Shown in pieces: positions 1 to 5,661 of a stretch of 5,868 nucleotides of DNA. Within the stretch, counting starts at the first letter, position 1. The number at the start of each line of letters is the position of its first letter. The DNA is taken from the NCBI GenBank assembly GCA_020851855.1, contig JADZBY010000047.1:1-5868 (forward strand), given 5' to 3'. The stretch comes from Anaerolineae bacterium. GTDB taxonomy: Bacteria > Chloroflexota > Anaerolineae > Aggregatilineales > UBA2796. Position numbers and translations under genes: made by a program. The notes below the pieces were generated by a model. That model had not been told where the DNA came from. It saw only the letters and a program-made list of their open reading frames with translations, and ran no database searches.

Positions 1-1
1 C

Positions 2-316
2 GTGCTCGTCGTGAACCGCCACTCCGGCGACCTGGAACGCGCCAAGGTGAACATCGCCGTGGCGTCGATTGAAGCCAAACTCAAGCGCACGGCGTTGGGC
101 ATCGTCCCCATGGACGAGCGCCGAATCCTGTACTCGGTCAACCGTGGCATCTCCGTCGTCGCGCGCGACCGCAACCAATCGCCCGCCAAGGAGCTTGTCG
201 CGCTGGCAGATGCGCTGTACAACAACGTCCGGCCCATGCCGGATGACATCGAGCCGGTGGCTCAGCAGCCTGCGAAGCAGCCCACGTCGCGCCTGAGCAA
301 GCTGTTTGGCGGTTGA
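2..316 (+). CDS. cpaE: CpaE/TadZ-like pilus-assembly ATPase, 3' end only
   Basis: This is the C-terminal ~104 residues of a MinD/ParA-superfamily protein; the gene runs off the left edge of the window, so the GTG at position 2 is not a real start. The visible part matches the end of a CpaE/TadZ fold: a strand ending in VVNR, an IEAKLKR helix, an IVPMDERRILYSVNRG segment (the usual 'IP.D...v..a.n.G' of this family) and an SPAKELVALADAL helix. The Walker A motif would lie upstream and cannot be checked. The protein ends in a Pro/Gln-rich linker and a short basic-hydrophobic tail, SRLSKLFGG. In Tad systems CpaE/TadZ places the secretion machine at its site in the cell, and the cpaF gene 106 bases downstream supports this reading. 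A generic MinD-like ATPase is the alternative. Confidence 0.85.
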   Translation: MLVVNRHSGDLERAKVNIAVASIEAKLKRTALGIVPMDERRILYSVNRGISVVARDRNQSPAKELVALADALYNNVRPMPDDIEPVAQQPAKQPTSRLSKLFGG

Positions 317-343
317 GGCTGGCCGATGTCACGAACGGCGCGC

Positions 344-377
344 GCCGGACTCTGTCCATAGCGGGCAGAGGTCCGGC
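344..377 (+). other. Bulged hairpin in the cpaE-cpaF spacer
   Basis: GCCGGACTCTG (344-354) pairs with CAGA-G-GTCCGGC (366-377), giving an 11-bp stem with one bulged G and an 11-base loop. It begins 27 bases after the cpaE stop and ends 45 bases before the cpaF ATG. No T-run follows, so it is not a textbook intrinsic terminator. It could be an attenuator, an mRNA-processing site or a stability element between two genes of one operon. The pairing is seen directly; the role is not known. Confidence 0.5.
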
Positions 378-407
378 CCACGCCCCCAAAGCCCGTGAGT
401 GTTGGAT

Positions 408-414
408 GGAAGGA
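408..414 (+). promoter_or_regulatory. Shine-Dalgarno site that fixes the cpaF start
   Basis: GGAAGGA lies 8 bases before the ATG at 423, which is ideal spacing. The upstream in-frame GTG at 399 would place this site inside the coding region and has no comparable site before it. The ATG at 423 is therefore the preferred start. Confidence 0.7.
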
Positions 415-422
415 ACGAGAAA

Positions 423-1862
423 ATGGGTGGATCATTACTACGACGGATTGCCAACCAGCCGCAGGGTGGGAAAGAGCAGAATGGCAGCCCGGCGTCAACA
501 AGCGGGCCGGCAGGGGGCGCGGGGCAGGCCGATGAAGGCTCGCGCCTGGATGCCTTTCGCCAGCGCCGCGTGGCCATGCCGCAGGCAGCGGGCGGCGCAA
601 CGCCGTACGCCGAGCTGAAGGCGCGTGTGCAGCAAAAACTGCTGGCGGAACTGGACCCGTCGATGGACACACGCTCTCCCGAGGTGCGGCAGACCATCGA
701 AGAGACATTCAACACCATCCTTTCTGAAGAAAACGTGATGCTGGCGCGCGTCGAGAAGCAGCGCCTATTCGACCAGATCGTCGCGGAAATCCTGGGCCTC
801 GGCCCACTGGAGCCGCTGCTGGCCGACGAAACCATCACCGAGATCATGGTCAACGGCCCGAAGAATGTGTACATCGAGCAGCGTGGGCGTCTCAGCCGCT
901 CCACGGTGGTTTTTGAGAACGAAGACCACGTGCTGCGTGTGCTGGACCGCATCGTATCGCCGCTCGGACGCCGCATCGACGAGGCCTCGCCGTATGTTGA
1001 CGCCCGTCTGGCGGACGGCTCCCGCGTGAACGCCATCATCCGCCCGCTGGCGCTGTGCGGCCCGACCATCACCATCCGGAAGTTCTCGAAGAAGCCGTAC
1101 ACCGTCGAGGACCTGATCCGCTTTGGCACGCTGACCAAAGAGATCGCAGAGTTCCTGGCGGCGTGCGTGGTGTCGCGCCTGAACATGATCGTGTCCGGCG
1201 GCACCGGTTCGGGCAAGACGACGACGCTCAACGTGTTGTCGAGCTTCATCCCGAACGACGAGCGCATCGTCACCATCGAAAACGCGGCGGAATTGCAGCT
1301 GCGTCAGGAGCATGTGGTCACGCTGGAGAGCCGCCCGCCCAATATCGAGGGCAAGGGTGAAGTCACCATCCGCGACCTGGTGATCAACTCGCTGCGTATG
1401 CGCCCTGACCGCATCGTCGTCGGGGAGTGCCGTGGCGGCGAGGCGCTGGACATGCTCCAGGCCATGAACACCGGCCACGACGGATCATTGACCACGGCGC
1501 ACGCGAACAGCCCACGCGACTGCCTCGCCCGTCTGGAGACGATGGTGCTGATGGCCGGTATGGACCTGCCCTCGCGCGCTATTCGTGAGCAGATCGCCGC
1601 CGCCATCGACCTGATCACCCAGCAGGAGCGCCTGCGTGACGGCTCGCGCAAGGTCGTCAAGGTGACCGAAGTGCAGGGCATGGAAGGCGACATCATCACC
1701 ATGTCCGACATCTTCGAGTTCGAGCAGACCGGCATCGAGGCCGGGCGCGTCATTGGCCGCGTCCGCCCGACTGGATTGCGCCCGAAGTTCATCGACCGCA
1801 TCGAACAGGCGGGCATTCACCTGCCGCCGTCGGTGTTCGGCATCGGCGTGTCGCGGTACTAG
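423..1862 (+). CDS. cpaF: CpaF/TadA secretion ATPase of the Tad pilus
   Basis: This 479-residue cytoplasmic ATPase of the type II/IV secretion (VirB11/PilT-like) family powers Tad/Flp pilus assembly. Residues 1-65 are Gly/Ser/Ala/Gln-rich and probably flexible. The N-terminal domain follows, with ILGLGPLEPLLADETITEIM, typical of TadA. The motor domain carries Walker A GGTGSGKT (259-266, bases 1197-1220), an Asp-box region VTIENAAEL (283-291), Walker B around RIVVGECRGGEAL (330-342, with Glu335) and the His box NTGHDGSLTTAHAN (349-362). All landmarks are present and the length suits the family. One departure is Asn287, where most family members have Asp. The gene follows cpaE and precedes tadB/tadC, the standard Tad order, although a 360-base gap separates it from tadB. 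Close relatives such as PilB, PilT or GspE are unlikely given the RPPNIEGKGEVT segment and the tadB/tadC neighbours. Confidence 0.96.
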   Translation: MGGSLLRRIANQPQGGKEQNGSPASTSGPAGGAGQADEGSRLDAFRQRRVAMPQAAGGATPYAELKARVQQKLLAELDPSMDTRSPEVRQTIEETFNTILSEENVMLARVEKQRLFDQIVAEILGLGPLEPLLADETITEIMVNGPKNVYIEQRGRLSRSTVVFENEDHVLRVLDRIVSPLGRRIDEASPYVDARLADGSRVNAIIRPLALCGPTITIRKFSKKPYTVEDLIRFGTLTKEIAEFLAACVVSRLNMIVSGGTGSGKTTTLNVLSSFIPNDERIVTIENAAELQLRQEHVVTLESRPPNIEGKGEVTIRDLVINSLRMRPDRIVVGECRGGEALDMLQAMNTGHDGSLTTAHANSPRDCLARLETMVLMAGMDLPSRAIREQIAAAIDLITQQERLRDGSRKVVKVTEVQGMEGDIITMSDIFEFEQTGIEAGRVIGRVRPTGLRPKFIDRIEQAGIHLPPSVFGIGVSRY

Positions 1863-1871
1863 AGCGTGGCG

Positions 1872-1988
1872 GGAAACCCTCACCCCCAACCCCTCTCCCT
1901 CATGGAGAGGGGCAAGAAACACAGAAGATGTGCTGTTTTTCTCCCCTCTCGCGCTGAGGGAGAGGGGGCTTGGGGGAGTGAGGGTTCC
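1872..1988. repeat. Multi-arm quasi-palindromic repeat, copy 1
   Basis: This non-coding element starts 9 bases after the cpaF stop. Its outer arms GGAAACCCTCACCCCCAA (1872-1889) and 1970-1988 are inverted repeats with small indels. Inside are three stem-loops almost without gaps: SL1, CCCCTCTCC/GGAGAGGGG (1890-1898/1904-1912, perfect, 5-base loop); SL2, AGAAACACAG/CTGTTTTTCT (1915-1924/1933-1942, one mismatch, 8-base loop); and SL3, CCCCTCTC/GAGAGGGG (1943-1950/1960-1967). Because CCCCTCTC occurs in both SL1 and SL3, alternative pairings are possible, including one long cruciform. A related copy lies at 5662-5796. It has no ORF of its own. It looks like a REP- or MITE-type dispersed element, and it may also act at the 3' end of the cpaF mRNA. 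No target-site duplication was recognised. Confidence 0.8.
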
Positions 1989-2016
1989 GACGCGCGTTCT
2001 TCGGATTCTGACGGGT

Positions 2017-2073
2017 CGGCGGGCACGGGATGGCTGTGGTGAGGCAACCGGTCACAGGCTCCCGCGCCCGCCG
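2017..2073 (+). other. Long GC-rich hairpin upstream of the tadB promoter
   Basis: CGGCGGGCACGGGA (2017-2030) pairs with TCCCGCGCCCGCCG (2060-2073) over 14 positions with a single A·C mismatch. The 29-base loop contains a second helix, CTGTG/CACAG (2034-2038/2053-2057), around GAGGCAACCGG. A pyrimidine-rich stretch, TCTCTATCTATC (2074-2085), follows it, not a T-run. It is unrelated in sequence to the neighbouring multi-arm repeat. It could be a late terminator for cpaE-cpaF, a small structured RNA or a protein-binding site. I compared it mentally with common riboswitch cores and found no convincing match. Confidence 0.55.
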
Positions 2074-2159
2074 TCTCTATCTATCGGCTGTACCTTTCGT
2101 GCTCAGGCCATCTCGCGGGAGCGCGTGCGGCATCTGAGACACATTCTTGACAACTGGCC

Positions 2160-2190
2160 TTCGTGTCCCGTTCGGGGATTACGGTATAAT
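2160..2190 (+). promoter_or_regulatory. Putative promoter of tadB
   Basis: A perfect TATAAT -10 box sits at 2185-2190, and the expected transcription start near 2197 would give a leader of about 26 bases before the tadB ATG. The best -35 at normal distance is weak (TTCGTG, 2160-2165, 19-base spacer). A perfect TTGACA lies at 2147-2152, but its 32-base spacing is too long for a standard sigma-70-type promoter. The short palindrome CCCGTTCGGG (2167-2176) falls in the spacer and might be an operator. The ribosome site GAGGG (2210-2214) stands 8 bases before the ATG. Confidence 0.55.
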
Positions 2191-2222
2191 ACGTAGAAGG
2201 AAGCCAGCAGAGGGTATTCAGC

Positions 2223-3221
2223 ATGGATACAACTCAGCTTCTCGTGGTTATCATCGCCGCTGTCGTCGTCCTGGTGGTGTTGTTCATCACCATCCTCGCC
2301 ATCCGCAGGCAGCGCGCCGACGTATTTGAAGAGCGCCTGGGCCGTTACGCCGAAGCGAGCGCCCTGCTCGCCCTGGATGAAGAGTTCGAGCGCGAAGAGC
2401 GCGAGAAACAGAAGAAACAGGAAAAGGCGCTTGCCAAGGAGTTCGACAAGGTCCTTGCCAGGCGCGGCTTTGGCGAAGGCTGGAAGCAGGCATTGGCCCG
2501 CGCGGACCTGAAGCTCACCGTCACCGAGTACCTGTTCCTTCACATCGCCGCGACGGTTGGCGGCTTTGCCCTGGTCTTTCTCATCCTCGCGCCCGGCCAG
2601 CTGGTGCAGGCCCTGATCGGCGCTGGCATCGGCTTCTTCATCCCGCGCCTGTACGTCAACAACAAGATGAACAAGCGGCTGAAGGACTTCGAAAACCAAC
2701 TCACCGACCTGCTCGGCCTGTGGGTGAACTCGCTGCGCTCCGGCTACAGCGTGCTTCAAGCGCTGGAAGCCATCTCGCGGGAATCGCCGCCGCCCACGTC
2801 CATCGAGATCAAGCGCGTGGTGCAGGAAGTCCAGCTTGGCATCCCGATGGAAGACGCGCTCGATCACCTGCTCCAGCGCTTGCCCAGCGCCGACCTGGAC
2901 CTGGTGGTAACGGCGGTGAATATCCAGCGCGAAGTCGGCGGTAACCTGGCCGAAATCCTGGAAGTCATCGGCCACACCATCCGCGAGCGGATCAAGATCA
3001 AGGGCGAGATTCGCGTGCTCACGGCGCAAGGCCGCATCACGGGCTATCTGATCAGCTTCCTGCCCATCGGTCTGGGCCTGTTCCTGTGGCTGATCAACCG
3101 CCCGTACATGGAGAACCTGGTCAGCAATCGTGGCTGCGGCTGGCCGATGCTGGCGCTCGGTTTGGGCATGATCGGCATCGGCATGACGGTCATTCAGCGC
3201 ATCGTCGATATTGATATTTGA
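2223..3221 (+). CDS. tadB: TadB, inner-membrane platform protein of the Tad pilus
   Basis: This 332-residue integral membrane protein belongs to the T2SSF (GspF/PilC-like) superfamily. With TadC it would form the platform through which CpaF drives pilin assembly. Residues 4-27 form a very hydrophobic N-terminal membrane segment. A strongly charged helical stretch, about 51-80 and rich in Glu/Lys/Arg, follows and is probably cytoplasmic. Membrane segments come next at about 101-123 and 127-145. The T2SSF domain spans about 157-283, with LRSGYSVLQALE (171-182) and VGGNLAEILE (238-247), both characteristic of TadB. Hydrophobic segments at about 272-292 and 308-326 close the protein. The start is supported by GAGGG 8 bases upstream and a -10 box nearby. 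tadC follows after 63 bases. The conserved order separates this protein from TadC; function is inferred from the family. Confidence 0.94.
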   Translation: MDTTQLLVVIIAAVVVLVVLFITILAIRRQRADVFEERLGRYAEASALLALDEEFEREEREKQKKQEKALAKEFDKVLARRGFGEGWKQALARADLKLTVTEYLFLHIAATVGGFALVFLILAPGQLVQALIGAGIGFFIPRLYVNNKMNKRLKDFENQLTDLLGLWVNSLRSGYSVLQALEAISRESPPPTSIEIKRVVQEVQLGIPMEDALDHLLQRLPSADLDLVVTAVNIQREVGGNLAEILEVIGHTIRERIKIKGEIRVLTAQGRITGYLISFLPIGLGLFLWLINRPYMENLVSNRGCGWPMLALGLGMIGIGMTVIQRIVDIDI

Positions 3222-3284
3222 CCGATGAACGAATGCAGGATGGATGCGCATACCCCGGCGGCATACAAGCCTTGAGGTGTAGGT

Positions 3285-4244
3285 ATGGATGAGGGAACTC
3301 TGCAACTGATCGGCATAATCATCATCGGGTTGGGTGGGGCCGGTCTGATCGGCGGCCTCATCTGGGTCGGTGTGCGCAATAACAACGATCAAGACCCGCT
3401 TCAGGCGCGCCTGTCGCAGTTCGGAGATCGTGAGCTGCCCGGCACGCTCGAAGAGCTTGAGCTGTCGCTGTCTTTCCGCGAGCGCGTGATGCTGCCGGTG
3501 TTCCAGTCGATGGCGGCGCTGGTCACACGCTTCACGCCGGAGAGCCAGATCGAGGAGACGCGCCACCAGCTCGAGCTGGCCGGCAAGGCGCAGACCACCG
3601 ATCCGCGTACCTTCTTCGGCACGCGCATTCTGCTCACCGTCATCCTCGGCGTGGCCGGCTTTGTCCTGTTCTTCATCGTCACCAAGCAGCAGCCGTTGCA
3701 CGCCATCGGCCTGACTGCGCTCATGGCCTTCCTGGGCTATTACCTGCCCTCGTCGCAGCTCAAAAGCCAGATTCGCCGCCGCCAGAATGGCATCATTCGC
3801 GCCCTGCCCGACGCGCTCGACCTGCTCACCATCTGCGTGGAAGCCGGCCTCGGCTTTGACCAGGCGATGGGCAAGGTGTACGAGAAGTGGGACAACGACT
3901 TGGCCGTCGCTTTCGGGCGCGTGATCCAGGAGATTGCGCTGGGCAAGATGCGCCGTGAGGCGCTGCGCGACATGGCCCGCAGCATGGATGTGCCCGATGT
4001 GACGAGCTTCACGGCGGCCATCATCCAGGCTGACCAACTCGGCGTGAGCATGGCCAAAATCCTGCGCATCCAGTCGGACCAGATGCGCCTGAAGCGCCGC
4101 CAGCGCGCCCAGGAAAAAGCCCACCAGGCCCCGGTGAAGATGATGATCCCGCTCGTGTTTCTCATCTTCCCGTCGATCTGGATTATCTTGCTCGGCCCGT
4201 CCCTGATCATCATTATGACAAACCCGGCCCTGAGAGCATTGTAA
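3285..4244 (+). CDS. tadC: TadC, inner-membrane platform protein of the Tad pilus
   Basis: This 319-residue T2SSF-family membrane protein is paralogous to TadB and is its usual partner. It has an N-terminal membrane segment (about 7-28), a soluble region, two membrane segments (about 114-132 and 137-155), a T2SSF domain (about 175-300) and a C-terminal hydrophobic stretch (about 285-311). TadC hallmarks are LPDALDLLTICVEAGLGFDQ (174-193), DQLGVSMAKILRIQSDQMR (250-268) and a basic RRQRAQEKAHQAPVKMM segment before the last membrane helix. The ATG at 3285 has GAGGTG (3274-3279) 5 bases upstream. Its first residues, MDEGTLQLIGIIII, loosely echo TadB's MDTTQLLVVII, consistent with ancient duplication. 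It probably shares a transcript with tadB, since the 63-base spacer shows no strong hairpin or promoter. Confidence 0.94.
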   Translation: MDEGTLQLIGIIIIGLGGAGLIGGLIWVGVRNNNDQDPLQARLSQFGDRELPGTLEELELSLSFRERVMLPVFQSMAALVTRFTPESQIEETRHQLELAGKAQTTDPRTFFGTRILLTVILGVAGFVLFFIVTKQQPLHAIGLTALMAFLGYYLPSSQLKSQIRRRQNGIIRALPDALDLLTICVEAGLGFDQAMGKVYEKWDNDLAVAFGRVIQEIALGKMRREALRDMARSMDVPDVTSFTAAIIQADQLGVSMAKILRIQSDQMRLKRRQRAQEKAHQAPVKMMIPLVFLIFPSIWIILLGPSLIIIMTNPALRAL

Positions 4245-4276
4245 ACGACGCTACACGCTCTCGCGGGTTACAATTC

Positions 4277-4990
4277 ATGGCAAAACCGATGCCGACGATG
4301 AGTCTGCACTCTTCGCAGTTCAGGCTCCTTACGGATTACCTGCTGAACACCGCGCTGGATGTGTTGTTTCCACCCCGGTGTATCGGATGCGGGTGCGTAG
4401 GGAGCCTGTTTTGCGCCCGCTGCCAGTCCGAGATCGTGATGCCGCCCGTCCAGCGCGAGTCGGGCAGCCCGCTCGATGCGTGGCGCGCCTCTGCCGAGTT
4501 TGGCGGCGCGATTCAGAAGGCCATTCACGCCTACAAGTACAAGAATCAGCGGCGCTTTGCCGTGCCGCTGGCAGATCGGCTGGCCGATGCGCTGGCCGGG
4601 TCGGGCTGGGAGCCAACGCTCATCACGGCGGCTCCGCTCCACGAATTGCGCCTGAACGAGCGTGGTTACAACCAGTCGGCGCTGCTCGCCGAGCGGCTGG
4701 CGCAAGCGGCGGGTCTGCCGTGTCGGGCCGATATCATCTCACGGGTGCGCGCTACCCGGCCACAGGTCGGCCTGAACGCTCGCGAACGCCAGGCGAACGT
4801 TGCGGATGCGTTTCAGGCGCACGACGTGGCCGGCGCGAGCCTTGTGATCGTGGACGACGTGTACACCACCGGCGCGACGCTGCGGGCGTGTGCCCAGGCG
4901 CTGCGCTCGGCGGGTGCGGCGCGCGTATGGGGCCTCACCGTGGCCCGCGCGCACATTGATGTGCATAACCGGGCGGCGGCCCGCCCCTGA
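4277..4990 (+). CDS. comF: ComF-family zinc-finger phosphoribosyltransferase-like protein
   Basis: This 237-residue cytoplasmic protein is of the ComFC/GntX type. The N-terminal four-cysteine zinc site is complete (C35-x2-C38 and C46-x2-C49, in CIGCGCVGSLFCARC). HAYKYKN (84-90), RGYNQSALLAERLA (129-142) and QVGLNARERQANVADAF (163-179) are family signatures. The phosphoribosyltransferase PRPP-loop VIVDDVYTTGATL (190-202) has both acidic residues. Known ComFC proteins are needed for DNA uptake in competent bacteria and are thought to act with the ComFA helicase; the exact reaction is not settled. The start is uncertain: ATG at 4277 has no Shine-Dalgarno sequence, and in-frame ATGs at 4289 and 4298 are alternatives that keep all domains. 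It lies 32 bases after tadC, so co-transcription is possible. The last codons form the left arm of a hairpin. Confidence 0.93.
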   Translation: MAKPMPTMSLHSSQFRLLTDYLLNTALDVLFPPRCIGCGCVGSLFCARCQSEIVMPPVQRESGSPLDAWRASAEFGGAIQKAIHAYKYKNQRRFAVPLADRLADALAGSGWEPTLITAAPLHELRLNERGYNQSALLAERLAQAAGLPCRADIISRVRATRPQVGLNARERQANVADAFQAHDVAGASLVIVDDVYTTGATLRACAQALRSAGAARVWGLTVARAHIDVHNRAAARP

Positions 4991-5015
4991 ACGGCGCGCT
5001 GAGGCGGGCCGCCGC
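4973..5015 (+). other. 13-bp GC hairpin spanning the comF stop codon
   Basis: GCGGCGGCCCGCC (4973-4985) is a perfect inverted repeat of GGCGGGCCGCCGC (5003-5015), with a 17-base loop that contains the comF stop TGA (4988-4990). The left arm encodes the Ala/Arg-rich end of ComF. The stem is as strong as a terminator stem, but no T-run follows. It ends 52 bases before the hpf start, so it could limit read-through into hpf or protect the comF mRNA 3' end. The pairing is certain; the role is inferred. Confidence 0.6.
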
Positions 5016-5053
5016 GTGAACCTGACGTGCGATGTACTGAGCCTTGTGTCACC

Positions 5054-5060
5054 GAAGGAG
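5054..5060 (+). promoter_or_regulatory. Shine-Dalgarno site that fixes the hpf start
   Basis: GAAGGAG stands 7 bases before the ATG at 5068. This selects that ATG over the in-frame TTG at 5044, and the resulting protein starts with MQITIHAKN, the normal beginning of the family. Confidence 0.8.
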
Positions 5061-5067
5061 ACGTAGG

Positions 5068-5646
5068 ATGCAAATCACGATTCATGCGAAGAACACAAGT
5101 GTCAGCGACCGGCTGCAGGAATATGCCGAGAAAAAGCTCGGCAAATTGGACCGCTACCTGCCCAACATTGCCCGCGTCGACCTGGAGATCGGGGCGGAGC
5201 GCAGCCGCAACGGCGGCGACAAAGCCATTGCGCAACTCACCGTACGCCATAGCCGGGGCACTATTCTTCGCGCGGAAGACAAAACGCAGTCCGAGCCTTA
5301 CGCCGCCGTCGATTTGGTCATCGACAAGATGTACCGCCAGATCAGCCGCTACAAGGGCAAGCGCCAGCACCGCGCCGACCGGGCAGAGATGGAAGCGGAG
5401 TGGGCTGGCGCGGAGCCGCTGCCCGATGAGGCGGAACTGGCTGCCGAAGACGAGCAGGCAGCGACCATCTCGCGCCGCAAGCGCATCGACATCGCGCCGA
5501 TGAACGAAGAAGAGGCCATCGAGCAGATGGAATTGCTCGGCCACGACTTCTTTGTCTTCTACAATATCGAGAGCAAATCGCTCAATGTGCTGTACCGGCG
5601 CAAGGAAGGCAACTACGGCCTGATCGACCCGGTGTTTGGGCGGTAG
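5068..5646 (+). CDS. hpf: Ribosome hibernation promoting factor, long form
   Basis: This 192-residue cytoplasmic protein binds the decoding region of the 30S subunit and, in its long form, pairs 70S ribosomes into inactive 100S dimers during stress or stationary phase. Residues 1-97 form the N-terminal HPF/YfiA domain (MQITIHAKNTSVSDRLQEYA at the start, YAAVDLVIDKMYRQISRYKG near its end). Residues 98-137 are a charged linker. Residues 138-192 form the C-terminal dimerisation domain, with MNEEEAIEQMELLGHDFFVF and NVLYRRKEGNYGLIDPVF, which are close to the family consensus. Both domains are intact and the length is normal. The 77-base gap from comF contains a GC hairpin but no clear promoter, so hpf may have its own weak promoter or depend on read-through. 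comFC-hpf adjacency is known in Firmicutes. Confidence 0.96.
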   Translation: MQITIHAKNTSVSDRLQEYAEKKLGKLDRYLPNIARVDLEIGAERSRNGGDKAIAQLTVRHSRGTILRAEDKTQSEPYAAVDLVIDKMYRQISRYKGKRQHRADRAEMEAEWAGAEPLPDEAELAAEDEQAATISRRKRIDIAPMNEEEAIEQMELLGHDFFVFYNIESKSLNVLYRRKEGNYGLIDPVFGR

Positions 5647-5661
5647 AGTCTAGTGGTGAAG

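Noticed and set aside
399..422. GTG at 399 as the cpaF start, giving 8 extra residues
   Set aside because: The strong GGAAGGA site at 408-414 lies inside this extension and is ideally spaced for ATG 423.
329..1276. A 315-codon minus-strand frame opposite cpaF
   Set aside because: Its Ser/Arg-rich translation has no recognisable domain and it overlaps conserved CpaF coding sequence completely; it is a GC-bias shadow.
1890..1912. Perfect 9-bp hairpin after cpaF as a canonical intrinsic terminator
   Set aside because: No T-run follows directly; the only T5 (1936-1940) is more than 20 bases later and belongs to SL2 of the repeat.
1753..2196. A + strand frame running from the cpaF 3' end through the gap
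   Set aside because: It starts out of frame inside cpaF and then reads through the repeat and hairpin into the tadB promoter, so it has no independent start site or domain.
2103..4124. A 673-codon open frame on the minus strand across tadB and tadC
   Set aside because: It lies antisense to two well-recognised genes, is rich in His/Gln/Asp/Arg without any family motif, and stays open because tadB, the 63-base spacer and tadC share one phase in GC-rich codon usage. It is a shadow frame.
4951..4964. GCACAT-TG-ATGTGC palindrome inside comF
   Set aside because: It is a short 6-bp repeat within coding sequence, of a length expected by chance, with no partner site near a promoter.
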